Assembly (NCBI RefSeq): GCF_004358185.1
Contig: NZ_SMUV01000071.1
Coordinates: 1 to 64,000 of the forward strand
Reading direction: 5' to 3'
Source of the DNA: Antarcticimicrobium luteum
GTDB lineage: Bacteria; Pseudomonadota; Alphaproteobacteria; Rhodobacterales; Rhodobacteraceae
DNA: 64,000 nucleotides
Part shown: piece after piece, positions 8,326 through 17,440 of the stretch
Layout of the letters: each line of letters starts with the position of its first letter
How positions within the stretch are numbered: the stretch's first letter is position 1
Position numbers and translations under genes: made by a program
Notes under the pieces: generated by a model
Told to the model about the DNA's origin: nothing
Database searches by the model: none
The model's input: the letters and a program-made list of their open reading frames with translations, nothing else

Positions 8326-9399
8326 TTACTCCTGATCCCAGTTGCGCACCGGGGTCGCCCCGGCGGCGCGCATGGTGTCCATATAGGCCTTGAGCACGGC
8401 GCTGCCCGCCTTGCCCTCGCCATCCAGCCGCTGAGCCCAGAGCCGGGCGACATTGTCCATGCCGCTGGCCCATTGCTGGCGGAACGCCTCGTCCACCTCG
8501 GTCACGGTGGCCCCCTGCTGCTGCATCAGGCCCAGGAATTTCTCGACCGAGGCATCCAGATCCTGCTGATAGGCCACCGCGTCGGCCCTGGCGGCGTCCT
8601 TCAGCGCGGCCTGCACCGCGGGGTCGAGCCCGTCGAACCAGTCCTTGTTGGCCGCCAGACCGCCGGCATATTGGGCGCCGAACCCCACCTTGGTGATATA
8701 GGGCGCCACCTCGTGCAGCTTGCCCGGCAGCGCGGCGCTGGCGAAGACGATCACCCCGTCATACACGCCTGTCTTGATCTCGTTGTAATAGGTGGTGAGG
8801 TTGCCCGACACGCCGACCGCGCCGGTGCCCTCCAGCCAGTTCACAGCCGGGCCGGGCGCGGCGATCTTGTGCCCCTCCAGATCGGCGATGGAATTGACCG
8901 GAAAGGTCGTCATCAACAGATAGTCGTCGATGCCGATGCCACCGCCGAGGTATTCCAGCCCGTTCTCGTGCCAGGCCGCCTTCATGTCGGCGTTGGTCTC
9001 CTGCAGCTTGTCCATCCAGCTTGAGACGGCAGTGGAGTCACTGGACACGAAGGGGGTGAAATAGGTCACGTTCTGCACCGACAGCTTGGCCGGGTCGAAC
9101 AGGCTGGAGACCAGGCCGATCTCGGCCAGCCCCTCCTCGACCGCCTCCAGCTCGTCGCCCACCTTGGCCAGCGAGCCGCCGTATTGCTCGGACCACTCGA
9201 TGGAGTAGTCGGTCCCCTCTAGCGCCGCGTTCACCGCGGGGATGAAGGTCTGGCTGGCATGTTTTACCCAGCGGAACACCGGCGGATGTCCCGCCACGAT
9301 GGTCACGTTCAACGCCTCCGCCCCGGCCTGCGACGCGGCGGCCAGTCCGCCCAACGCCAGCGCGGCGGCCAGCATCCCTTGTCTGATCTGCATCATCAT
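8326..9399 (-). CDS. dctP: TRAP transporter substrate-binding protein (DctP)
   Basis: 357 residues with a Sec signal peptide (positive start, then MLAAALALGGLAAASQAGA), so it is periplasmic. The mature part has the DctP fold; the HKIAAPGPAVNWLEGTGAVGV region corresponds to the ligand-contact segment. Three ATG codons in a row (9399, 9396, 9393) follow GGGAGGAGAG; the first is used here. It starts 37 nt after the tetR stop and is followed by a hairpin before dctQ. The ligand is probably a carboxylate, because an arginine in this fold usually binds the carboxyl group, but its identity is open. Confidence 0.9.
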   Translation of the reverse strand: MMMQIRQGMLAAALALGGLAAASQAGAEALNVTIVAGHPPVFRWVKHASQTFIPAVNAALEGTDYSIEWSEQYGGSLAKVGDELEAVEEGLAEIGLVSSLFDPAKLSVQNVTYFTPFVSSDSTAVSSWMDKLQETNADMKAAWHENGLEYLGGGIGIDDYLLMTTFPVNSIADLEGHKIAAPGPAVNWLEGTGAVGVSGNLTTYYNEIKTGVYDGVIVFASAALPGKLHEVAPYITKVGFGAQYAGGLAANKDWFDGLDPAVQAALKDAARADAVAYQQDLDASVEKFLGLMQQQGATVTEVDEAFRQQWASGMDNVARLWAQRLDGEGKAGSAVLKAYMDTMRAAGATPVRNWDQE

Positions 9400-9436
9400 C
9401 CTCTCCTCCCGTATTGGATGAAATTATCGTCGTCCG

Positions 9437-10105
9437 TCAGTCCCCGACCAGTGCCCGCACCCCACCACAGATGAAGGGCACGATGCGGTCCAGCATCGCC
9501 TCGGCGTCGCCATCGTCGCAGACCCCGCCGGACAGCCGCGCCGGGCGGCCCGTCTTGGCCATCATCGTCATGCCGACGCCGATCGCGAACATATAGGCCC
9601 AGACCGCATCCGCGCGGCCAAGCCCCGGTTCGACCCGCATCAGCGCGTCGATGAAGGTTTGCGCGATCGGGTCGTAGTGAATCTCGATCAGCTTCTGATC
9701 GCGCGGGTCCGCCGAATTGGCGAAACTGACCAGGATGCGCGCGAAGGCGCCGCCGTCGCGGGCCAGGTCCAGCCCGGTCTCGATGGTGGGCCGGAACAGC
9801 GCCTCGACGATCTGGTCCAGCCGCGGCGGATCGCTGTGCGCGAACAGCGCCGCCACCAGCGCCGCGCGGCGCTCGTTGATCTGGTCCGAGCGGCGGGCGA
9901 CCATCGCCTCGAACAGCTTTTCCTTGGTCTTGAAATGGTAGTGGATCAACCCCTGCGCGACGCCCGCCGCCTCGGCGATGGCGCGCATCGGCGCCCCCTG
10001 ATAGCCGGCCTCGGCAAAGACGCGCTCGGCGGCATCCAGGATCGCGTCCTGCCGGCTTTCGCCCTGGCCGGTCCGGGGGCCGATGCGGGCGGCATTTGAT
10101 GGCAC
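9437..10105 (-). CDS. TetR-family transcriptional regulator
   Basis: 222 residues from a GTG start at 10103-10105, preceded by GGGGAGGGA. Upstream ATG codons exist (for example 10153), but using them would place the palindromic operator inside the gene. The N-terminal helix-turn-helix runs from ESRQDAILDAAERVFAEAGY to GVAQGLIHYHFKTKEKLF, the classical TetR DNA-binding domain; the C-terminal helical ligand domain is unlike well-known members. It heads the TRAP-cyclase-FAH-osmC operon, so it should repress its own operon and respond to the imported compound or its CoA or acid derivative. Confidence 0.88.
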   Translation of the reverse strand: MPSNAARIGPRTGQGESRQDAILDAAERVFAEAGYQGAPMRAIAEAAGVAQGLIHYHFKTKEKLFEAMVARRSDQINERRAALVAALFAHSDPPRLDQIVEALFRPTIETGLDLARDGGAFARILVSFANSADPRDQKLIEIHYDPIAQTFIDALMRVEPGLGRADAVWAYMFAIGVGMTMMAKTGRPARLSGGVCDDGDAEAMLDRIVPFICGGVRALVGD

Positions 10106-10120
10106 CAGAATCCCTCCCCG

Positions 10121-10148
10121 AATCCTGACTGATCGCCCAGTCAGGATT
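10121..10148 (-). promoter_or_regulatory. Palindromic TetR operator
   Basis: Perfect 11-bp inverted arms AATCCTGACTG (10121-10131) and CAGTCAGGATT (10138-10148) around the 6-bp centre ATCGCC. It lies 16 bp upstream of the tetR GTG start and overlaps the expected -10 and start site. The size and symmetry fit a TetR dimer or pair of dimers, so autoregulation is the simplest reading. Confidence 0.75.
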
Positions 10149-10171
10149 TCCATCCGCCGCCTGTCTGTCAA
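10143..10171 (-). promoter_or_regulatory. Promoter of the tetR-TRAP operon
   Basis: A perfect -35 TTGACA on the minus strand (10166-10171) is followed 17 bp later by a poor -10 (AATCCT, 10143-10148) that coincides with one operator arm. The overlap with the operator explains repression. The -10 match is weak, so the exact spacing is uncertain. Confidence 0.5.
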
Positions 10172-10249
10172 GCGCCCTGTTCGGTTCGCCGGCGGCCGCC
10201 GGGCGAAAACATCGTTGCGTCACGCCCGCGGAGTGCCGCCGGGGCGGCG

Positions 10250-10279
10250 TTGACTTGATTCCGGCGGCCCTGTTCAAAT
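10250..10279 (+). promoter_or_regulatory. Possible promoter of the beta-oxidation operon
   Basis: TTGACT (10250-10255) and TCAAAT (10274-10279) are 18 bp apart and 61 bp upstream of the thiolase ATG. The -35 matches the consensus at five of six bases and the -10 at four of six. The tetR operator lies about 100 bp further upstream, so whether TetR also controls this promoter is open. Confidence 0.4.
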
Positions 10280-10339
10280 CCGCCACAACGCCTGTCCGGC
10301 CGCGCCGGGCCGCGCACGCCAATCCGGGAGGAGGCCAAG

Positions 10340-11548
10340 ATGACCGAGACAGCCTATATTTATGACGCGATCCGCACGCCCCGTTCCAAGGGCAAGCCCG
10401 ACGGCTCCCTGCATGAGGTGAAACCCGTCAACATGGTGACCACCCTGTTGACCGAAATGCAAAGGCGCCACGATCTCGACACCGCGCGCGTCGATGACGT
10501 CATGCTGGGCTGCGTGACCCCGGTGATGGAACAGGGCGCGGTGCTGCCCAAGATCGCGCTGCAAAAGGCCGGCTGGGACGAGTCCGTTCCCGGCGCGCAG
10601 CTCAACCGGTTCTGCGCCTCCGGCCTGGATACCTTCAACACCGCCGCCGCCAAGATCGCAAGCGGCTGGGAGGATATGGTCTGCGCCGGCGGGTTCGAAT
10701 GCATGAGCCGGGTGCCCATGGGCGCCGACGGCGGCCCCTTTGCCGAGGATCCGGAGACCGCGATCAAGACCGGCTTCGTTCCGCAGGGCATCGGCGCCGA
10801 CCTGATCGCCACGATCGAAGGCTGGAGCCGCGACGATGTGGACGCCTTTGCGCTGGAAAGCCAGAAACGCGCGGCCCATGCCCGTGACGCGGGCTGGTTC
10901 GACCGCTCGGTCGTGCCGGTGCGCGACGAGAACGGCATCGCCATCCTGGAGCGCGACGATTTCATCAAGCCCGACACCGACATGCAGAAGCTGGGCGCGC
11001 TGAAACCCTCCTTCGCCATGCCCGGCGCCATCGGGTTCGACGCCGTGGCGCTGGCCAAATACCCGGAGGTGGAGCGCATCGACCACGTCCATACCCCCGG
11101 CAACAGCTCGGGCATCGTCGACGGCGCCTCGCTGATCCTGCTGGGCAACGCGCAGGCGGGCAGGGATCTGGACCTGACCCCGCGCGGGCGGGTGGTGTCG
11201 ATCGCGCTGACCGCCACCGATCCCACCATCATGCTGACCGGCCCCGGCCCGGCGTCGAAAAAGGCGCTGGCCAAGGCCGGGCTGAGCATCGACGACATCG
11301 ACCTCGTTGAGATCAACGAGGCTTTTGCCTCGGTCGCGCTGCGGCTGCAAAGGGATCTGAACGTGCCGGACGAAAAGCTGAACGTGGTCGGCGGCGCCAT
11401 CGCCATGGGCCACCCGCTGGGCGCCACCGGCGGCTGCCTGGTCTCGACCATGCTGGACGAGCTGGAGCGGCGGGATCTGAAACGCGCGCTGATCTGCATG
11501 TGCGTCGGCGGCGGCATGGGCATCGCCAGCATCATCGAGCGCGTGTGA
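10340..11548 (+). CDS. fadA: Acetyl-CoA C-acyltransferase (3-ketoacyl-CoA thiolase)
   Basis: 402 residues, preceded by GGGAGGAGG. The acylated nucleophile is C92 in [13 protein letters not shown]. The C-terminal catalytic histidine is in [11 protein letters not shown] and the second cysteine in CMCVGGGMG, the standard thiolase triad. It cleaves 3-ketoacyl-CoA to acetyl-CoA and a shortened acyl-CoA in the cytosol. It is followed 14 nt later by the FadJ-like gene, and the two probably form the alpha2-beta2 type beta-oxidation complex. The next two genes (racemase and PaaG-like) extend the operon to branched or unsaturated acyl-CoAs. Confidence 0.93.
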   Translation: MTETAYIYDAIRTPRSKGKPDGSLHEVKPVNMVTTLLTEMQRRHDLDTARVDDVMLGCVTPVMEQGAVLPKIALQKAGWDESVPGAQLNRFCASGLDTFNTAAAKIASGWEDMVCAGGFECMSRVPMGADGGPFAEDPETAIKTGFVPQGIGADLIATIEGWSRDDVDAFALESQKRAAHARDAGWFDRSVVPVRDENGIAILERDDFIKPDTDMQKLGALKPSFAMPGAIGFDAVALAKYPEVERIDHVHTPGNSSGIVDGASLILLGNAQAGRDLDLTPRGRVVSIALTATDPTIMLTGPGPASKKALAKAGLSIDDIDLVEINEAFASVALRLQRDLNVPDEKLNVVGGAIAMGHPLGATGGCLVSTMLDELERRDLKRALICMCVGGGMGIASIIERV

Positions 11549-11562
11549 GGGAGGAAACGGAC

Positions 11563-13710
11563 ATGAGCGATTACACCTACGACAAGGACGAGAGCGGCAT
11601 CGTCACCGTCACCCTCGACATGGCAGGCCAGTCGGCCAACACCATGAACGCCCGCTACATCCCGATGATGGAGGAGATTCTGGCCCGGCTGCAGACCGAA
11701 GAGGGTCTGACCGGCGTGGTCATCGCCTCGGCCAAGAAGACCTTTTTCGCCGGCGGCGATCTCAACGGCCTGCGCCGGATCGACAGTGCCGGCCCCGAGT
11801 CTCTGGCGATGTTCGAGGCCAACAAGGCGCCGTTCCGGGCGATGGAAAAACTGCCCGTGCCCATCGTCGCCGCGATCAACGGCGCCGCGCTGGGTGGTGG
11901 ATACGAACTGTGCCTGGCCTGCAACCACCGCATTGTCGTGAACTACCCCTCTGCCGTCGTCGGTCTGCCAGAGGTCACGCTGGGCCTGTTGCCAGGCGCC
12001 GGCGGCGTGGTCCGCCTGACCGCCCTGCTGGGGCTGGAAAAGGCTCTGCCCTATCTGCTGGAGGGCAAGCCGGCAAAGCCGCAGGCCGCGCTGAAAGAAG
12101 GCATGGTCGATGAGATCGTCGAGGCACGGGACGATCTGATTCCCGCCTCCAAGGCCTGGATCAAGGCCAACCCCGACGCCCATACCCAGCCCTGGGACCG
12201 GAAGGGGTTCCGCTATCCCGGCGGCGACGCGCTGCATCCCCGCGTGCGCCAGACCATCGTCGCGGCGCCCGCCATGCTCTACAAGAAAACGCGCGGGCTG
12301 ATGCCGGCGCCGGAAAAGATCCTCGACATCGCAGTCAATTCCATGCGGATGGGCTTTGACGCCGCGCTGCGGGTGGAAAGCCGGGGCATCTGCGCGCTGG
12401 CGGTCACGCCGCAGGCCAAGGCCGCCATCGGCACCTTCTTCTTCGGCACGCAGGCGATCAAATCGGGCAAGGTGCGCCCCGAGGGCGGGAAATGGCAGGC
12501 GACATCCGCCGCCATCCTCGGCGCCGGGATGATGGGCAGCGGTATCGCATGGGCCCATGCCTCGGCCGGGCTGCCGACCGTGCTGAAGGACATGGAGTTG
12601 GAGAAGGCCGAGAAAGGCAAATCCTATTCCGCCATGCTCGCCGAAAAGCGCGTCCAGCGCGGCCGGATGAGCGAGGCGCAGAAAGACGCGCTGCTGGCGC
12701 AGATCACGCCCGCCACCGAGGACGCCGCCTTCGCCGGTGCCGACATCGTCATCGAGGCGGTGTTCGAGGATATCGACCTCAAGGAAAAGGTGATCGGCGC
12801 CACCTTTGGACAGCTTTCCGAGAACGGCATCTACGGCTCCAACACCTCGACCCTGCCGATCTCCATCCTCGCCGAGTTCTGCCCCGACCCCAGCCGCTTC
12901 ATCGGGCTGCATTTCTTCAGCCCCGTCGACAAGATGAAGGTGGTGGAGATCATCATGGGCGAAAAGACCAGCCAGGACACCCTGCGCAAGGCCTACGATT
13001 ACGTCCAGCAGATCGGCTATATGCCCATCGTGGTGAACGACAGCCGCGGCTTCTTCACCAGCCGCGTGTTCTCCACCTATCTCGACGAAGGCATGGCGCT
13101 GCTGCGCGACGGCATGTCCCCGGTCGCTATCGAACGCGCCGCCTGGATCGCCGGCATGCCGGTCGGCCCGCTGGCGGTGCATGACGAAACCTCGCTGGTG
13201 CTCAGCCAGAAGATCCGCAAGACGCATGAGGCGCTGGACAAGCGGCTTGGCGTCGATAACGGCCTCGGCATCGACATGGAGGCCGGCAATCCCATCGTCG
13301 ATGCGATGATCGCGCAGGACCGCGGCGGCCGCCATTACGGCGGCGGCTTCTACGACTATGCCGCCGACGGGTCGAAATCGCTCTGGTCCGGGCTTTCGCA
13401 ATTCGCCAAGGGCAACGGCAGCGTCGCGGTCGAGGAGGCCGTCGACCGGCTGCTCTACCGTCAGGCCATCGAGACGCTGCGCTGCCTCGACGAGGGCGTG
13501 CTGACCACGGAAGTAGAGGCCAACCTCGGCGGTATCTTCGCCATCGGCTTCCCCGCCTATACCGGCGGCGCGATCCAGTTCATTCGCGGCATCGGCATCG
13601 ACAGGTTCGCCGCCCGCGCCAAGGAACTGGCCGAGGCCTGGGGCGACCGTTTCAAGGTCTCTCCCGCCGCATTGGACCGGCTGCGTGACAGCGCGGAGCT
13701 TGCCGCGTGA
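11563..13710 (+). CDS. fadJ: FadJ/FadB-like enoyl-CoA hydratase / 3-hydroxyacyl-CoA dehydrogenase
   Basis: 715 residues. The start at 11563 is set by GGGAGGAAACGG. The N-terminal crotonase domain keeps both catalytic glutamates: E115 in GGGYELCLAC and E137 in LPEVTLGLLPGAGG. The NAD-binding domain begins near residue 318 with GAGMMGSGIA, followed by two C-terminal dehydrogenase domains with the HFFSPVDKMKVVEI segment. It hydrates enoyl-CoA and oxidises the 3-hydroxyacyl-CoA for the thiolase encoded just upstream. It overlaps the racemase gene by GTGA, so the operon is tightly coupled. Confidence 0.93.
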   Translation: MSDYTYDKDESGIVTVTLDMAGQSANTMNARYIPMMEEILARLQTEEGLTGVVIASAKKTFFAGGDLNGLRRIDSAGPESLAMFEANKAPFRAMEKLPVPIVAAINGAALGGGYELCLACNHRIVVNYPSAVVGLPEVTLGLLPGAGGVVRLTALLGLEKALPYLLEGKPAKPQAALKEGMVDEIVEARDDLIPASKAWIKANPDAHTQPWDRKGFRYPGGDALHPRVRQTIVAAPAMLYKKTRGLMPAPEKILDIAVNSMRMGFDAALRVESRGICALAVTPQAKAAIGTFFFGTQAIKSGKVRPEGGKWQATSAAILGAGMMGSGIAWAHASAGLPTVLKDMELEKAEKGKSYSAMLAEKRVQRGRMSEAQKDALLAQITPATEDAAFAGADIVIEAVFEDIDLKEKVIGATFGQLSENGIYGSNTSTLPISILAEFCPDPSRFIGLHFFSPVDKMKVVEIIMGEKTSQDTLRKAYDYVQQIGYMPIVVNDSRGFFTSRVFSTYLDEGMALLRDGMSPVAIERAAWIAGMPVGPLAVHDETSLVLSQKIRKTHEALDKRLGVDNGLGIDMEAGNPIVDAMIAQDRGGRHYGGGFYDYAADGSKSLWSGLSQFAKGNGSVAVEEAVDRLLYRQAIETLRCLDEGVLTTEVEANLGGIFAIGFPAYTGGAIQFIRGIGIDRFAARAKELAEAWGDRFKVSPAALDRLRDSAELAA

Positions 13711-14834
13711 GTGGGCCGCTCAAGGGCCTCCGCGTGGTGGAGATGGCCGGGATCGGCCCGGCCCCTCTGGCCGGGCAGTTCCTTGCCGATCTGGGGGCGG
13801 AGGTCATTCTGATCACCCGCAAATCCGGCCCCGCCGATCCCACCGACATCAACAACCGCGGCAAACGCTCCGCCGCGCTGAACCTGAAGACGCCGGAGGG
13901 GGTCGAAGCGGCGCAAACCCTGATCGACCGCGCCGACGTGCTGATCGAAGGCTTCCGCCCCGGCGTGATGGAGCGGATGGGGCTGGGCCCCGAAGACTGC
14001 CACGCGCGCAATGCGGGCCTGATCTTTGCCCGCATGACCGGCTGGGGCCAGACCGGGCCGATGGCGCAGATGGCGGGCCATGACATCAACTATCTGGGCC
14101 TCACCGGGTTCCTGCACGCCATAGGCCGCGCCGACGATGTGCCGAGCCCACCGCTGAACATCGGTGCCGATTACGGCGGCGGCACCATGTTCCTGTTGTT
14201 CGGCATCATGGCCGCGCTCTTTGAGCGCCAGACCTCGGGCAAGGGCCAGGTGGTGGATGCCGCGATGGTCGATGGCGCCTCGGCGCTGATGGGGCTGATT
14301 CACACCTGGATCGCCCGCGGCCACTGGTCCGAGGCGCGCGAATCCAACCTGCTGGACGGCGGCGCGCCGTTCTACCGCGCCTATGAATGCGCCGACGGCA
14401 AGTTCCTGTCGGTCGGCCCGCTGGAGCCGCAGTTCTTTGCCGAACTGGTTCGCCTTGCCGGGCTGCCCGAGGACCACAAGGCGACCCAGATGGACGCGAA
14501 AAGCTGGCCTGAACGCCGGGCCGAATACGCCCGCGTCTTCGCCCGCAAGACCCGCGACGAATGGGCCGAGATCTTCGCCGGCTCCGACGCCTGCGTCGCT
14601 CCGATCCTGACCTGGTCTGAGGCGCCTGCGCACCCCCATCTTGCCGCGCGCGGCACCTTCACGGACATCGGCGGCGTGACCCAGGCCGCCCCGGCGCCCC
14701 GGTTCGACCGCACGCCGCCCGCCACGCCCGGCCGCCCCGCCGCCCCCGGCGCCGATACCGAGGCGCTGCTGGCCGAGGCCGGCTACGATGCCAAAACGCT
14801 GGCGCGCCTGCGCGCCGCCGGCGCCCTGACCTGA
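13707..14834 (+). CDS. Alpha-methylacyl-CoA racemase (CaiB/BaiF family)
   Basis: 375 residues from a GTG start overlapping fadJ. The family III CoA-transferase fold is obvious. The active site matches the racemase branch: H125 in MAGHDINYLGLTG and D155 in NIGADYGGG, at nearly the same positions as the His/Asp pair of mycobacterial MCR. It should epimerise 2R- to 2S-methylacyl-CoA so that branched chains can enter beta-oxidation. The position between a full beta-oxidation set and a PaaG-like hydratase supports this. A CoA-transferase role is the alternative, but the G-H-D-I-N-Y motif speaks for the racemase. Confidence 0.85.
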   Translation: MSGPLKGLRVVEMAGIGPAPLAGQFLADLGAEVILITRKSGPADPTDINNRGKRSAALNLKTPEGVEAAQTLIDRADVLIEGFRPGVMERMGLGPEDCHARNAGLIFARMTGWGQTGPMAQMAGHDINYLGLTGFLHAIGRADDVPSPPLNIGADYGGGTMFLLFGIMAALFERQTSGKGQVVDAAMVDGASALMGLIHTWIARGHWSEARESNLLDGGAPFYRAYECADGKFLSVGPLEPQFFAELVRLAGLPEDHKATQMDAKSWPERRAEYARVFARKTRDEWAEIFAGSDACVAPILTWSEAPAHPHLAARGTFTDIGGVTQAAPAPRFDRTPPATPGRPAAPGADTEALLAEAGYDAKTLARLRAAGALT

Positions 14835-14847
14835 GGAGGGACAGACC

Positions 14848-15621
14848 ATGTCCGACACGCCCGTAACCATCACCCGCGACGGCATGATCGCCACCGTCAC
14901 CATGGACCGCCCCGCCGCCTTCAATGCCCTTAACGGCGCACTGCGCGCAGACCTCCGCCGCGCCGTCTCCGAGCTGGAGGTGGACGCAGGCGTCCGCGTG
15001 GTGATCCTCCGCGGCGAGGGCCGCGGCTTTTGCGCCGGGGCCGATCTGACCGAGGGGCTCAACCCGCCGGTGCACCAGCAGATCGAGACCGAATACCGCC
15101 CGATCCTGACCGGCATCGCCGCCTCGTCGAAGATCTGGATCGCCCAGGTGCACGGCTCCGCCGCCGGGATCGGCGCGGCACTGGCGATGAACTGCGATCT
15201 GGTGTCGATGGCCGAAGACGCCACGCTCTACATGGCCTTCGCCGCCATCGGCCTGATCCCCGACGGCGGCAACGTCTGGCTGCTGGAGCGCGCCATGGGC
15301 CCGCGCCGGGCGCTGCAGGCGATCCTCGAAGGCGGCAAGATCCCGGCAACCGAGGCGCTGGAGCTGGGCCTCGTCAACGAGCTGCACCCCGCCGATGCGC
15401 TCGACGCGGCCACGCGGGGCATGGCCGCCCGCATCGTCGCCGGCGCCCCGCTGGCCGCCGCCGCCGCCAAACGGCTGATACGGCGGATGGATGGGCTCTC
15501 CTACGGCGACGCCATCGCCGCCGAGGGCATGGAGCAAACCGCGCTGAGCCAAAGCGCCGATTTCGCCGAGGGCGTCATGGCCTTCCGCGAAAAGCGCAAA
15601 CCGGTGTTCAGGGGGCGCTGA
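14848..15621 (+). CDS. Enoyl-CoA hydratase/isomerase, PaaG-like
   Basis: 257 residues, preceded by GAGGAGGGAC. It has the crotonase oxyanion-hole segments GFCAGADL (residues 61-68) and HGSAAGIGAA (102-111). The usual first glutamate is replaced (AALAMNCD). The second catalytic position is aspartate D139 in GLIPDGGNVWLL, the pattern of PaaG-type isomerases rather than plain hydratases. It may move a double bond or hydrate an unusual enoyl-CoA. It is the last gene of the beta-oxidation operon, 13 nt after the racemase. Confidence 0.85.
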   Translation: MSDTPVTITRDGMIATVTMDRPAAFNALNGALRADLRRAVSELEVDAGVRVVILRGEGRGFCAGADLTEGLNPPVHQQIETEYRPILTGIAASSKIWIAQVHGSAAGIGAALAMNCDLVSMAEDATLYMAFAAIGLIPDGGNVWLLERAMGPRRALQAILEGGKIPATEALELGLVNELHPADALDAATRGMAARIVAGAPLAAAAAKRLIRRMDGLSYGDAIAAEGMEQTALSQSADFAEGVMAFREKRKPVFRGR

Positions 15622-15624
15622 GAG

Positions 15625-15644
15625 CCGGTCGGGCGCCTGACCGG
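15625..15644 (+). terminator. Weak hairpin after the PaaG-like gene
   Basis: CCGGTC (15625-15630) pairs with GACCGG (15639-15644) across an 8-nt loop, starting 3 nt after the stop codon. No T run follows, so it is a candidate for mRNA end protection or Rho-assisted termination rather than a classical terminator. Confidence 0.35.
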
Positions 15645-15889
15645 GGGATGGCGCCCGCAACAGGTGAGCCGCGCGTATTATCCCAGCCCAATACATCCTA
15701 GATGCGAACGGCGCGCCACGCTGCGAAAGCGCCAGCCCGCCGGACCGGGCAGGCGCTCGCCCGGCGCCTTCGGCGCTATTCGGGCGGGGCAGCGCTTTGC
15801 GCAATCTCCACACCATCCGCCATGGGCGAGCCCGATACACCCCCGTCTTCTTCTGGCCGAAAATATCCTAGGGGGTGAGGCGCGCCCGG

Positions 15890-15912
15890 AAAAAGGTCCT
15901 GAGGACCTTTTT
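15890..15912. terminator. Bidirectional intrinsic terminator
   Basis: AAAAAGGTCC (15890-15899) and GGACCTTTTT (15903-15912) form a perfect 10-bp stem with a 3-nt loop. The outer base pairs are A:T, so each strand ends the hairpin with five T residues, as needed for termination in both directions. It lies between the convergent PaaG-like and livF genes. Confidence 0.7.
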
Positions 15913-15954
15913 CAGCGCCGAACGGGCGGAGCCCCGGCACAAGCCCCGGGCCGC

Positions 15955-15975
15955 GAGGGGGCAGACGGCCCCCTC
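15955..15975. terminator. GC hairpin next to livF stop
   Basis: GAGGGGGC (15955-15962) pairs with GCCCCCTC (15968-15975) around a 5-nt loop, 16 nt beyond the livF stop codon on the minus strand. There is no T tract. It probably stabilises or ends the transporter mRNA together with the hairpin at 15890. Confidence 0.45.
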
Positions 15976-15991
15976 CTCCGCGTGCAGTACC

Positions 15992-16693
<702 letters not shown>

Positions 16694-16696
16694 CGG

Positions 16697-17440
16697 TTAT
16701 TCCTCGCCCAGATAGGCGTGCTGCACCGCCTCGTTGCCGCGGATCTCGTCCGGAGTGCCGGTGGCGATGATATGGCCGTAGACCAGCACCGAGATGCGGT
16801 CGGCCAGCGCAAAGACCGCGTCCATGTCATGTTCGATCAGCAGGATCGAATGTTTACCCTTGATGTCGCGCAGCAGCTCGACCATCTGGGCGCTTTCCTC
16901 GATGCCAAGCCCCGCCATCGGCTCGTCCAGCAGCATCAGTTCGGCCTGCGCCCCCAGCGCGATGGCGATCTCCATGTGCCGATGCTCGCCATGGCTCAGC
17001 GCCACGGTGGGCTGCTCCGCCTTGTCGGCCAGCCCGACCCGGTCCAGCAGTGCCAGCGCCTCCGACCGCAGATGGGTCAGCGAATGCGCCGGGCGGATGA
17101 AGCGGAACGAATGCCCCTCGCGCGCCTGCAGCGCCAGCGCGATATTGTCCAAAACGCTCATTTCCAGGATCAAGGAGGTGATCTGGAACGACCGTGCGAT
17201 GCCCAGATGCGCGCGGGCATAGGGCGCCATCCCGGTGATGTCGCGCCCCTTGAACCGGATGCGCCCGCTGTCGGGCTTCTGCATGCCGGTGAGCTGGCTG
17301 ATCAGCGTCGTCTTGCCTGCGCCGTTGGGGCCGATCACCGCGTGCAGTTCCCCGGTCTCGACGCTCAGGTTCAGATCGTCGGTGGCCTTGATGCCGCCAA
17401 AGCTCTTGTTCAGGCCGGAGATTTCCAGAACTGCGCTCAT
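16697..17440 (-). CDS. livG: ABC transporter ATP-binding protein (LivG type)
   Basis: 247 residues; the ATG at 17440 overlaps the livM stop (ATGA). Walker A is GPNGAGKTT (residues 37-45), and the signature loop reads LSHGEHR rather than LSGGQ, a variant common in this LivG subfamily. Walker B is LMLLDEPMAGLG, and a long C-terminal extension ends with VQHAYLGEE. It pairs with LivF on the cytosolic side of the LivHM channel. Confidence 0.92.
   Translation of the reverse strand: MSAVLEISGLNKSFGGIKATDDLNLSVETGELHAVIGPNGAGKTTLISQLTGMQKPDSGRIRFKGRDITGMAPYARAHLGIARSFQITSLILEMSVLDNIALALQAREGHSFRFIRPAHSLTHLRSEALALLDRVGLADKAEQPTVALSHGEHRHMEIAIALGAQAELMLLDEPMAGLGIEESAQMVELLRDIKGKHSILLIEHDMDAVFALADRISVLVYGHIIATGTPDEIRGNEAVQHAYLGEE

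Larger units (their letters stand above)
15622..15991. other. 370-bp non-coding intergenic region between convergent operons
   Basis: No convincing gene lies here. The region holds three GC hairpins (described separately) and two related stretches, an AGCCCAATACATCCTAG segment near 15686-15702 and an AGCCCGATACACCCCC segment near 15829-15844, followed by CCGAAAATATCCTAGGGGG (15858-15876). The second stretch resembles intergenic elements that I recall as frequent in Rhodobacterales. It separates the plus-strand beta-oxidation operon from the minus-strand ABC transporter operon and probably ends both transcripts. Confidence 0.6.

Noticed and set aside
10360-13401. 1013-residue open frame antisense to thiolase and fadJ
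   Set aside because: It spans two well-supported genes, has no recognisable domain and low-complexity composition.
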